Source: SYIM01 sp044356835
Lineage (GTDB): Bacteria; Pseudomonadota; Gammaproteobacteria; Burkholderiales; Burkholderiaceae_E
DNA: 30,354 nt
Direction: 5' to 3'
NCBI GenBank assembly: GCA_044356835.1
Contig: JBIKVK010000013.1
Span: 1-30,354 of the forward strand
The notes under the pieces were generated by a model. The model had not been told where the DNA came from. It saw nothing but the letters and a program-made list of their open reading frames with translations, and did no database searches. The position numbers were made by a program, and so were the translations under genes. This document shows positions 14,892-22,473 of the stretch, one piece after another (the stretch's first letter is position 1; each line of letters starts with the position of its first letter).

Positions 14892-16373
14892 ATGGACTAC
14901 GTTCTCTCGCTTGACCAGGGCACCACGAGCTCCAGGGCCATCGCCTTCGACCGCTCAGGGCGAGCCCTGGCCGTCGCGCAGCAACCCTTCACCCAGCACT
15001 TTCCCCAGCCCGGCTGGGTGGAACATGATGCCCTCGAAATCTGGCAGTCGCAGCGTGCCGTGGCGCTCGCAGTCATTCGCAAGATGGGCTGCGCGCCTGC
15101 GGCGCTGGGTCTCACCAATCAACGCGAGACCACCGTGCTTTGGGATCGCTCGACCGGTCAACCACTGGCCCCCGCGATCGTTTGGCAGGACCGGCGCACG
15201 GTGGCACGCTGCGACCAGATCCGCGCCAGTGGCACTCGCCTGGCGATCGAAGCCAAGACCGGGCTGGTCATCGATGCCTATTTCTCTGCAACCAAGCTCG
15301 CCTGGCTGCTCGATCACATCCCTGGCGCCCGGGCCCGCGCCGAGGACGGTGCGCTCGCCTTTGGCACCATCGACAGCTGGCTCGTCTGGAATCTGACGGG
15401 CGGTCGTCTGCACGTCACCGATGCGAGCAATGCGTCCCGAACCTTGCTGATGGATCTGGCGCATGCGCGATGGGACGAAGAGCTGTTGTCGCTCTTTGAC
15501 ATCCCCAAGGCCGTCCTCCCGACGATTGTGGCCTCCTCGGGCCTGCTCGGCGAGACAGACCCGTCCATCCTGGGCAAACCGGTCGCGATCGCCGGCATCG
15601 CGGGCGATCAGCAGGCCGCGACCTTCGGTCAGGGCTGCTTCAACCCCGGGCAGGCCAAGAACACCTACGGCACGGGCTGCTTCATGCTGATGAACGCGGG
15701 GCCTGAGCCCCGCCACAGCAACCACCGCCTGATCGGCACCCTGGGCTGGACAATCGCGGGCCAGGCCACCTACTGCCTTGAAGGCAGTGTGTTCATGGCG
15801 GGGGCTACGGTGCAATGGCTGCGGGACGGACTCGGGCTGATCTCGCAGTCCGCAGACATCGAAGCGCTTGCGGCGAGCGTTCAGGAGACCGGCGACCTCT
15901 GGCTGGTCCCCGCTTTTACCGGGCTCGGCGCCCCAGACTGGGACGGCCGGGCGCGGGGGCTCATGATCGGCATGACCCGTGGCACGAACCGGGCCCATAT
16001 CGCCCGCGCGGCGCTTGAGTCGATCGCGCTGCAATCGGCCGATCTGATGGATGCGATCAAGGCCGACGCGAGGATGCCGATCCGGGAACTTCGCGTGGAC
16101 GGTGGGGCGAGCCGAAACGATCTGCTCATGCAGATGCAGGCGGACCTGTCGGGGGTGCCCGTGCTGCGACCCGCGATGACCGAGACCACCGCCTTCGGAG
16201 CCGCAGCGCTTGCGGGGCTCGCGAGCGGTTTCTGGTCCGGGCTCGACGAGATCGCCGCCTGCTGGCGCCTCGAGCGGCGCTTTGATCCCGTGTGGAGCGA
16301 CCCTCGGCGCGACGGTCATCGCGCACGCTGGCGCGAGGCTGTCGACCGCGCGCGCGGATGGGCGCTCGATTGA
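14892..16373 (+). CDS. glpK: Glycerol kinase
   Basis: FGGY-family kinase of 493 aa that phosphorylates glycerol to sn-glycerol 3-phosphate with ATP in the cytoplasm. Seen: the N-terminal phosphate loop LSLDQGTTSSRAIAFD, FPQPGWVEHDALEIW, the glycerol-binding NQRETTVLWDR, YFSATKLAWLLDH and GTIDSWLVWNLTGG. In the C-terminal half are GIAGDQQAATFGQGC with the catalytic-base Asp, KNTYGTGCFMLMN, and RELRVDGGASRNDLLMQMQADLSGVPVLRP. Length and motifs are those of a standard GlpK. The glpD gene overlaps its end. No glycerol facilitator (glpF) or GlpR repressor gene is present in the window. Confidence 0.97.
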   Translation: MDYVLSLDQGTTSSRAIAFDRSGRALAVAQQPFTQHFPQPGWVEHDALEIWQSQRAVALAVIRKMGCAPAALGLTNQRETTVLWDRSTGQPLAPAIVWQDRRTVARCDQIRASGTRLAIEAKTGLVIDAYFSATKLAWLLDHIPGARARAEDGALAFGTIDSWLVWNLTGGRLHVTDASNASRTLLMDLAHARWDEELLSLFDIPKAVLPTIVASSGLLGETDPSILGKPVAIAGIAGDQQAATFGQGCFNPGQAKNTYGTGCFMLMNAGPEPRHSNHRLIGTLGWTIAGQATYCLEGSVFMAGATVQWLRDGLGLISQSADIEALAASVQETGDLWLVPAFTGLGAPDWDGRARGLMIGMTRGTNRAHIARAALESIALQSADLMDAIKADARMPIRELRVDGGASRNDLLMQMQADLSGVPVLRPAMTETTAFGAAALAGLASGFWSGLDEIAACWRLERRFDPVWSDPRRDGHRARWREAVDRARGWALD

Positions 16374-17848
16374 GCGGCGAGGGGTCGATTGCGCAGGCGC
16401 GGCGCGCCACGCTGGAGCAACTCTCCCGCCCGGAGGGCTTCGATCTGGCGGTGATCGGCGGTGGTTCGACCGGGCTGGCGATTGCCCTGCAGGCGGCCCG
16501 GGCCGGACGCTCGGTCGCACTCGTCGAGGCGGGCGATTTCGCAAGCGGCACCTCCTCGCGCTCGACCAAGCTGCTTCACGGAGGGGTGCGCTACCTCGCT
16601 CATGGTCGGATGGGCCTGGTGCACGAGGCGCTTCAGGAGCGCGCAAGCCTGCTCGCAATGGCACCGTCCCTCGCCCGGCCCTTGCGCTTCGTTCTGCCCG
16701 CCTACCGATGGTGGAACATGCCGTTCTATGGTCTGGGCCTGATGTTTTATACCTGGCTCGCCGGCCGCGCGAGTCTGGGCCCCACCCGCACCCTGGGCGT
16801 AGACGAGACGGCCAAGCTCCTGCCCACTCTAGTGCGCAAAAACCTGCGCGGAGGGCTCAGCTATTTCGATGCCCAGTTCGACGACGCCGGGCTCGCCATC
16901 GCAATGGCACGCGCCGCCCACCAGGCGGGAGCCTGCCTCGCCAGCCGCGTGCAAGCACAAGCGCCCCGACACGATGAAGGGGGCTGGCCGCGGATCCCTC
17001 TGATCGATCGCGAGACGGGCCGCGGGCTCGAGCTCCGCGCGCTCGATGTGGTGAATGCCTCCGGCGTCTGGGTCGATGGCCTGCGCGACGGGCGCCCCAT
17101 GGTCCAGCCCAGTCAAGGAGCTCATATCGTGGTTGACCGCCGTTTTTTCCCGGTCGACCAGGCACTCCTGATCCCTCGAACCGCCGATGGCCGGGTGCTG
17201 TTCATCCTGCCTTGGCTCGGGCATTGTCTGATGGGAACCACTGATACGGCCCGCGACCTGGCAGACCTCCCTCTGGGTCGGGAGCCTCTGCCTTTCTCGG
17301 ACGAGATCGACCTGATCCTGCGCGAGGCATCGCGTGTGCTCGACCCCGCGCCCACGCGCGTCGATATCCTGAGCGCCTGGGCGGGTCTGAGGCCGCTGGT
17401 CAGCACGGCCAAAGCCGCGGGCGCAGCCACTGCCACACGCCGAATGAGTCGCGAGCATTCGGTTGAAGTCGGTCAACAAGGGATGGTGACCATCACGGGA
17501 GGCAAGTGGACCACCTGTCTCGCGATGGGCCGCGACGTGCTGAGGCAACTGCCGAGGCGGCCGCTCGAAATCGTCGCGACCGAGGCGTTCAGGCTGCCCG
17601 CTGAGGCTCCGGATTGCGCGGCGCGCGCGCCCACCGCAACCGAGGTGGACTGGTTGGCTCGTCATACCTGGGCCCGCAGCGTCGAGGATGTCCTGGCGCG
17701 CCGATCCCGGCTGCTGTTTCTCGACGTTCGTGCGGCCATCGCCGCAGCGCCCGCCGTCGCCCGGGCCCTGGAGTCAGCCACGGGCCAAGACGCGGATCTC
17801 GACGGTTTCATGCTCACCGCCCGCGCATGGCTGGGTCGGATTTCCTGA
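16358..17848 (+). CDS. glpD: Aerobic glycerol-3-phosphate dehydrogenase
   Basis: FAD-dependent, membrane-associated glycerol-3-phosphate dehydrogenase of 496 aa that makes dihydroxyacetone phosphate and feeds electrons to ubiquinone. The FAD site is FDLAVIGGGSTGLAIALQAARAG followed by VEAGDFASGTSSRSTKLLHGGVRYL, a strong GlpD signature. Also present are YFDAQFDDAGLAIAMARAAHQAGA, VVNASGVWVDGL, RVLFILPWLGHCLMGTTDT, SAWAGLRPLVS and ITGGKWTTCLAMG. The ATG at 16358 overlaps glpK by 16 bases. A TTG at 16370 overlapping the glpK stop by 4 bases is an alternative, and the open frame above 16358 has no similarity. Tight overlap implies translational coupling with glycerol kinase. Confidence 0.95.
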   Translation: MGARLSGEGSIAQARRATLEQLSRPEGFDLAVIGGGSTGLAIALQAARAGRSVALVEAGDFASGTSSRSTKLLHGGVRYLAHGRMGLVHEALQERASLLAMAPSLARPLRFVLPAYRWWNMPFYGLGLMFYTWLAGRASLGPTRTLGVDETAKLLPTLVRKNLRGGLSYFDAQFDDAGLAIAMARAAHQAGACLASRVQAQAPRHDEGGWPRIPLIDRETGRGLELRALDVVNASGVWVDGLRDGRPMVQPSQGAHIVVDRRFFPVDQALLIPRTADGRVLFILPWLGHCLMGTTDTARDLADLPLGREPLPFSDEIDLILREASRVLDPAPTRVDILSAWAGLRPLVSTAKAAGAATATRRMSREHSVEVGQQGMVTITGGKWTTCLAMGRDVLRQLPRRPLEIVATEAFRLPAEAPDCAARAPTATEVDWLARHTWARSVEDVLARRSRLLFLDVRAAIAAAPAVARALESATGQDADLDGFMLTARAWLGRIS

Positions 17849-17899
17849 GACCGGCTCCGCCGGGCGTCCACTGACGGCCCCCGCACCGCCCCTTGTCGC

Positions 17900-17919
17900 G
17901 TCGATCCCGCCGGATCGAC
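17900..17919 (+). terminator. Perfect stem-loop downstream of glpD
   Basis: GTCGATCC (17900-17907) and GGATCGAC (17912-17919) form an 8-bp stem with a CGCC loop. It lies 51 bases past the glpD stop and about 85 bases before the next gene. No T-run follows, so it may be a Rho-assisted terminator, a 3'-end stabiliser, or part of the leader of the next operon. Confidence 0.35.
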
Positions 17920-18005
17920 AGGGCAACCACGATGGGGGGATGGTCAGTGCAGGCGCTGTATTACCATCAGATCCGAATCACGCCTTTGCCCAATGGAATC
18001 CTGAC

Positions 18006-19208
18006 ATGACTGCTCATCGTCTTCCCATCCTGATTTCCGGCGCCGGTCCGGTGGGGCTCGTCCTCGCCTGGCGCCTGAGTCGCGCCGGACTGCCCGTGCG
18101 GGTGTTTGAGCGCGAACCGCGGCTGGCTCCAATGCTGCGCTCCTCGACCTTTCATCCCCCCACGCTCGACATGCTGGATGAAGACGGAGTGTCCGCGGCA
18201 CTTCATCAAGCGGGCCGTATCACGCCAACCTGGCAAATCCGTTTGCACGAAACCGGCGAGCGCGCAGAATTCGACCTCTCGATCATTGCCGATTCGACCC
18301 GCCACCCCTGGCGACTGCAGTGCGACCAGAGCGTTTTGGTGACCGAGCTCGAGACCCGCCTCGCGCGTATCGACCCCGGCATCGTCACCCGCGGCGCAAC
18401 CGTCACCGCCGCCGGTGAAGACGACGCCGGCCCCTGGATCGACTGGCAAAACACCCAGGGCGAGACCCGCCGTGAACGCGGCCGTTTCGTGGTGGGATGC
18501 GATGGCGGACGCAGTGTCGTCCGCGATGCGATCGGCGCAAGTTTCGATGGCAGCATCTACCCGGAAACCACCATTCTCGCGACCACCACATTCCCCTTCG
18601 AGGATCATCTGCCCGGGCTGTCCGGCATCAACTATGTATGGTCGCCCGACGGTACCTACAGCCTGCTGAGGCTCGCGAATTTGTGGCGCGTCAGCCTGTA
18701 CCCGCCGGCAGACGAAGACCTGGACCAGGCAATGCATCCTGAACGCATTGCTCAGCGCCTGGCGGAGATCACGCCGACCGCACGGACCGCACCGATCGGC
18801 GAGGTGAGGCCCTACCGCGTTCACCAACGCATCGCCTCGCATTGGCGGCGCGGCAAACTTCTGATCGCGGGCGACGCGGCCCACCTCAACAATCCCAAGG
18901 GCGGCATGGGCATGAACGGCGGCATTCACGATGTCTTCGAACTGGCCCAATGCATCATTGAAATCGATGGCGGTGCTTCGCCCGATACGATTCACCGATA
19001 TGAAAACCGCCGGCGGCCCGTGGTGCGCGACGACATCATCGGTCAGGCCGATCAGAACCGAGCCCGCATGTGGGAGCCTTCGCTGGAGGGCCGCCGCAAG
19101 ATGCTCGCCGATCTTCAAGCCTTGGTCGCCGACCGCGAGCGCTGCTACAAGTTCCTGCTGCGCTCGTCGATGATCGAAGGCCTGCGCCGCGCAGCCACGC
19201 TCGCTTGA
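18006..19208 (+). CDS. FAD-dependent monooxygenase (p-hydroxybenzoate-hydroxylase-type, single component)
   Basis: Flavoprotein hydroxylase of 400 aa in the FAD_binding_3 class, which uses NAD(P)H and O2 to hydroxylate an aromatic ring or similar substrate. Seen: the N-terminal dinucleotide motif ILISGAGPVGLVLAWRLSRAG with FERE after the second strand, the DG motif VVGCDGGRSVVRDAIG, and the GD motif LLIAGDAAHLNNPKGGMGMNGGIHDVFELA. The ATG at 18006 is adopted because the FAD motif starts 8 residues later; an in-frame ATG at 17940, 22 codons earlier, follows a G-rich stretch and cannot be excluded. The SDR gene begins 12 bases after its stop, and an aldehyde dehydrogenase follows. The three look like consecutive oxidative steps on one aromatic or alicyclic compound (inference). 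Confidence 0.93.
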   Translation: MTAHRLPILISGAGPVGLVLAWRLSRAGLPVRVFEREPRLAPMLRSSTFHPPTLDMLDEDGVSAALHQAGRITPTWQIRLHETGERAEFDLSIIADSTRHPWRLQCDQSVLVTELETRLARIDPGIVTRGATVTAAGEDDAGPWIDWQNTQGETRRERGRFVVGCDGGRSVVRDAIGASFDGSIYPETTILATTTFPFEDHLPGLSGINYVWSPDGTYSLLRLANLWRVSLYPPADEDLDQAMHPERIAQRLAEITPTARTAPIGEVRPYRVHQRIASHWRRGKLLIAGDAAHLNNPKGGMGMNGGIHDVFELAQCIIEIDGGASPDTIHRYENRRRPVVRDDIIGQADQNRARMWEPSLEGRRKMLADLQALVADRERCYKFLLRSSMIEGLRRAATLA

Positions 19209-19220
19209 GGAGTTCAAGCG

Positions 19221-20042
19221 ATGCGCATCCTGGCTGAAATTCCGGCCTTGTCCGACAGATCAGGATCCGCCTCTGCCGAAACTGCGCACGGCGCGAACTC
19301 CGGCGCGCGCCTGCTGGTGGCGGGAGGCTGCGGGGGGATCGGCCGGGCGCTGGTGCAGGCCGCCTGCGCCCAAGGGGTCCGGGTAGCGGTCCTGGATCTG
19401 CCCGCATCGGTTGAACGGCACCCGCCCCCCGAGGGCGTCCTGACCTTGACCGCCGATGCGGCCGACCGCCGCTCGGTGGCCCAGGCCTGCGACCGCCTGG
19501 GCGAGTCATGGGGGGGTGTGGATGGCGCGGTCAACCTGATCGGCTTCATGGCCGCCGCCCGTCCGCTCGCCCAGACCCCCACCGAGATCTGGGACGAAGT
19601 GATGCGGGGCAATCTCGACGCTGCGCACGCGCTGTCCAGTTCATTGCAGGGTCTGCTGGCCCGCGGAACCGGTGCAAGTCTGGTCCACGTCGCCTCCGGA
19701 CTGGGGATCGTCGCTCGGCCCAACTACGGCCCCTACTCGATCGCCAAAGCCGGCCTGATCATGATGACGCGCCAACTCGCGCTGGAGTGGGCGCCGGCCA
19801 TCCGGGTGAATGCAGTCGCGCCTTCGGCCGTCGATACCGCCTTCCTCCGCGGGGGGACGGGGCGCTCCGACGAATCCCAGCCGACCCGCTTCGACACGGC
19901 CGCCTATGGTCGCTCGATCCCCCTTGGACGCATCGCCGAAGCCGACGACGTGGTCGGACCGGTCCTGTTCTTCCTGTCCGACGCCGCCCGCTATGTCACT
20001 GGTCAGACCCTGCAGGTCAATGGCGGCGCCTTCATGTCCTGA
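19221..20042 (+). CDS. SDR-family NAD(P)-dependent oxidoreductase
   Basis: Classical short-chain dehydrogenase of 273 aa, with about 25 extra N-terminal residues before the Rossmann fold. The nucleotide-binding motif is AGGCGGIG in place of TGxxxGIG. VDGAVNLIG is the NNAG-equivalent, and VHVASGLG supplies the catalytic Ser. Tyr172 and Lys176 form the YSIAK active site, followed by RVNAVAPSAVDT and the C-terminal YVTGQTLQVNGG. GAGGAG precedes the ATG by about 8 bases. It lies between the hydroxylase and the aldehyde dehydrogenase with gaps of 12 and 16 bases, so it is very probably co-transcribed and acts on an intermediate of that route, for example an alcohol or dihydrodiol (inference). Confidence 0.94.
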   Translation: MRILAEIPALSDRSGSASAETAHGANSGARLLVAGGCGGIGRALVQAACAQGVRVAVLDLPASVERHPPPEGVLTLTADAADRRSVAQACDRLGESWGGVDGAVNLIGFMAAARPLAQTPTEIWDEVMRGNLDAAHALSSSLQGLLARGTGASLVHVASGLGIVARPNYGPYSIAKAGLIMMTRQLALEWAPAIRVNAVAPSAVDTAFLRGGTGRSDESQPTRFDTAAYGRSIPLGRIAEADDVVGPVLFFLSDAARYVTGQTLQVNGGAFMS

Positions 20043-20058
20043 TGAGCGAGGTCCGATC

Positions 20059-21552
20059 GTGAATGCACCCCGGGAATTTCCTTTTCGCAGCGTCGCCAGC
20101 CTGATCAACGGCCAGGCCGTCGTGGGCGATGGCCCTCGACTGCCCGTCGTCTATCCGGCGAGCGGTCTGCCCGTAGGCGAGGTGGTTGAGGCCGACACGG
20201 CGATCGTCGATCAGGCGGTCGCTGCGGCCCGCGCGAGCTTTCGCTCGGGCGTCTGGTCGCGCCTGTCGGTCGCACGCCGCCAGGAGACGCTGCTGCGGAT
20301 CCATGACGTGGTCCGGGCGCACGCGGACGAATTGGCCGAACTCGAGTGTCTGAACACCGGCATCGTGATGCGTGAACTGAAACTGCGACACATCGAGCGC
20401 GCAGCGTACAACTTCAGATTCTTTGCCGAGCACATCGGCCAGAGCGCAGGTCAGGTGTATACGCAGACCGAGGGCTATCAGACCGTGGTGGTGCGTGATC
20501 CGGTCGGCGTGGCCGCTCTGCTGGCGCCCTGGAACGCGCCGGTGGCTCTCGCCTCCATGAAGGTGGCCGCGGCCATCGCCTTTGGCAACAGTTGCGTGCT
20601 GAAACCCTCCGAGCAGACGCCGCTTGCACTGCACCGCTTCGTCGAGCTGCTGCACGAGGCTGGCCTGCCGCCGGGGGTGGTCAATCTGATCAACGGGCGC
20701 GGACCGGTGACCGGCCATGCCCTGGTCTCGCATCCCGACATCGATCTGGTGTCCTTCACCGGCGGAACCGAAACCGGTCGATCGATCATGTCGGCAGCCG
20801 GTCGTAATCTCGTGCCCTGCACCATGGAATTGGGCGGCAAGTCGGCCAACATCATCTTCGCCTCAGCCGATCAGGAGCGCGCGCTCGATGGCGCCCTGCT
20901 GGGCATTTTTTCAAACAACGGCCAGCAGTGCCTGGCGGGCTCGCGCATCCTGGTCGAGCGCCGCATCGCAGACGAATTCATCGCTCGCTTCACCGAACGG
21001 GCCCGTCGTATCCGGATCGGCGACCCGATGGATGACCGAACCGAATTGGGCCCGCTCGCTTCCCGGGCCCACCTTCAGCGGGTGCTCAGCTTCGTCGATA
21101 CCGCACACGCCGACGGCTGCAGCCTTCTGACCGGTGGGCGACAACCCGCTGCCGCTGGCTCGGGCTTTTACATCGAACCCACTGCGGTGCTGGCCCCGTC
21201 CAACGCGAGCCGCACTGCCCAGGACGAGATTTTCGGCCCCTTTGCGACTTTCCTGCTTTTCGATACCCTCGACGATGCGCTCACCATCGCCAACGACAGC
21301 CGGTTTGGCCTTGTGTCCTATGTCTGGTCGGATCACTTGCCCACGGTGATGCGCGCGAGCGAAGGTCTGCGATCGGGGGTGGTCTGGGTCAACACGCCGA
21401 TGATGCGGGAGCTGCGCGCCCCGTTTGGCGGCTACCGCGAGTCGGGCGTGGGGCGCGAGGGCGGAGCGGCTTGCGAGGCCTTCTACACCGAGCCCAAGAC
21501 GATCTCGATTCCGACCGTACCCCCCACGCTTCGCAAACTGGGCGGCATCTGA
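20059..21552 (+). CDS. Aldehyde dehydrogenase (NAD(P)-dependent)
   Basis: ALDH-superfamily enzyme of 497 aa, full length, oxidising an aldehyde to an acid. Seen: LLAPWNAPVALASMKVAAAIAFGNSCVLKPSEQTPL (cofactor site), FTGGTETGRSIM, the general base Glu257 in MELGGKSANIIF, the nucleophile Cys291 in NNGQQCLAGSRI, and DEIFGPFATFL near the end. The start is GTG at 20059, preceded by CGAGG at about 9 bases; the longer open frame overlaps the SDR gene and is not family-like. The sequence recalls hydroxymuconic-semialdehyde or betaine-aldehyde dehydrogenases, but exact specificity is unclear. As the third gene of the hydroxylase-SDR-ALDH set it probably performs the last oxidation. Confidence 0.95.
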   Translation: MNAPREFPFRSVASLINGQAVVGDGPRLPVVYPASGLPVGEVVEADTAIVDQAVAAARASFRSGVWSRLSVARRQETLLRIHDVVRAHADELAELECLNTGIVMRELKLRHIERAAYNFRFFAEHIGQSAGQVYTQTEGYQTVVVRDPVGVAALLAPWNAPVALASMKVAAAIAFGNSCVLKPSEQTPLALHRFVELLHEAGLPPGVVNLINGRGPVTGHALVSHPDIDLVSFTGGTETGRSIMSAAGRNLVPCTMELGGKSANIIFASADQERALDGALLGIFSNNGQQCLAGSRILVERRIADEFIARFTERARRIRIGDPMDDRTELGPLASRAHLQRVLSFVDTAHADGCSLLTGGRQPAAAGSGFYIEPTAVLAPSNASRTAQDEIFGPFATFLLFDTLDDALTIANDSRFGLVSYVWSDHLPTVMRASEGLRSGVVWVNTPMMRELRAPFGGYRESGVGREGGAACEAFYTEPKTISIPTVPPTLRKLGGI

Positions 21553-21587
21553 AGGGCCCGCTGGTCAGCCGGTCTCGTCTGGGCCCT
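21553..21587. terminator. Inverted repeat between converging genes (weak terminator candidate)
   Basis: AGGGCCC (21553-21559) and GGGCCCT (21581-21587) are perfect 7-bp complements separated by 21 bases, immediately after the aldehyde dehydrogenase stop and before the converging racemase-family gene. No T-run is present. Confidence 0.25.
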
Positions 21588-21629
21588 CGGGGGTAGACAG
21601 CTCGGTCAGCCAGGCGTTGCGCGCGGCGG

Positions 21630-22403
21630 TCAGATCCGGCCGCAGCGCTCCATGTAGCGATGCCGCCAGTCCCGGCCTTCGATGAAGGAGAGCAGCGATT
21701 CGGCGGTATGGGGTGCCCCCTCGGAACGCTGAATCGCGTCCCACACGGTGGCAAGCAAGCAGGAAAACACCGGCGCCTGGCCCACGCGGGGCGTTTGAAG
21801 GATCGGGCCCAGGGTCGGCATGCCCGTTCCGAGCATGACAATGGCATCGACATTTCTTCCCTGCATCGCGGCCAGCGCCTCCGACGCTCCGCTCGCCCGG
21901 ATGGAATAGATCGGGTGAAACTGCGAAGCATCGCTTGCGACCGCCGCGACGTGATCGACCACGAGACCGCGGCTCTGCCAGTAACGAACGCTCGCTTCGG
22001 TGAGCTTGGCCGGATAGGGCGACACCAGCCCGATGCGCGAGGCCCCCAGCGCCTTGAAGGCGGCGACCACAGCGTAGGCGGAATTCGTGACCGGTATGCC
22101 GCGTGCGGCCGACAGCCGCCCGAAGATCTCGTCCTCGCGCTGCGCACCGATGAGGTAGGACGCCCCGGTGCAGGCCGACGTGATCGCGGTCAGCGGCGCG
22201 TTGGCGTATTGCGTGAGGGACGAATCCAGGGATTCGTAGTAATCGATCAGCCGCTCCTCGACGGTCGCCCTCGAGCTGACCATGCGGGCGTTGAGCATTG
22301 CAAATCCGGCGGGGCACAGGATTGCGAATTCGGGTTCAACCGTCGTATTGGCCTGGGGTGTCAGTACACCGATCAGTCCGCGAGGCGCGTATTCGACCGT
22401 CAT
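21630..22403 (-). CDS. Asp/Glu racemase superfamily enzyme (maleate isomerase / arylmalonate decarboxylase-like)
   Basis: Protein of 257 aa in the aspartate/glutamate racemase superfamily, which includes maleate cis-trans isomerase and arylmalonate decarboxylase. All use one or two active-site cysteines and no cofactor. The N-terminal RGLIGVLTPQANTTVEPEF is the maleate-isomerase-like opening. The candidate catalytic cysteines are Cys78 (ITSACTGASYLIG) and Cys215 (VFSCLLATVWDAI), one per half of the pseudo-symmetric fold; VMLGTGMPTLGPI precedes the second. AAGGAG lies about 8 bases before the ATG at 22403; the upstream open frame crosses the intergenic operator and is rejected. It is divergent from the large hydroxylase. 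Isomerisation of a cis-dienoic or maleate-type ring-cleavage product, or decarboxylation of a malonate, are both possible. Confidence 0.88.
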   Translation of the reverse strand: MTVEYAPRGLIGVLTPQANTTVEPEFAILCPAGFAMLNARMVSSRATVEERLIDYYESLDSSLTQYANAPLTAITSACTGASYLIGAQREDEIFGRLSAARGIPVTNSAYAVVAAFKALGASRIGLVSPYPAKLTEASVRYWQSRGLVVDHVAAVASDASQFHPIYSIRASGASEALAAMQGRNVDAIVMLGTGMPTLGPILQTPRVGQAPVFSCLLATVWDAIQRSEGAPHTAESLLSFIEGRDWRHRYMERCGRI

Positions 22404-22473
22404 TGTCGGGCTCCTTGAGGTGCGGACAATCATACAATTTAGCTTAGGGATTTTCCCTAAATCGGAGAACTGC
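22404..22473. promoter_or_regulatory. Divergent promoter region with perfect palindrome TTAGGGA-ttt-TCCCTAA
   Basis: The 70-bp gap between the racemase-family gene (minus) and the hydroxylase gene (plus) contains overlapping -10-like boxes: TACAAT on plus (22433-22438) and TATGAT on minus (22434-22429), each five of six matches. A perfect 7-bp inverted repeat with a 3-base spacer spans 22444-22460. It would cover the plus start site and the minus -35 region, the place for one regulator to control both genes. Clear -35 boxes are lacking, which suggests activator dependence (inference). Confidence 0.55.

Noticed and set aside
14955..16664. Long antisense open frame of 569 codons opposite glpK
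   Set aside because: It is Arg/Pro/Gly-rich with no family motifs and lies wholly opposite well-supported glpK/glpD; GC-rich coding DNA often leaves such frames open.
17967..19217. Antisense open frame of 416 codons opposite the first FAD monooxygenase
   Set aside because: It mirrors the codon pattern of the sense gene and has no motifs of its own.
7938..22403. Nicotinate-type maleamate pathway (isochorismatase-fold amidase plus maleate isomerase plus flavin hydroxylase)
   Set aside because: The isochorismatase-fold protein lacks the amidase cysteine, lies 13 kb from the isomerase-like gene, and no ring-cleavage dioxygenase is present.
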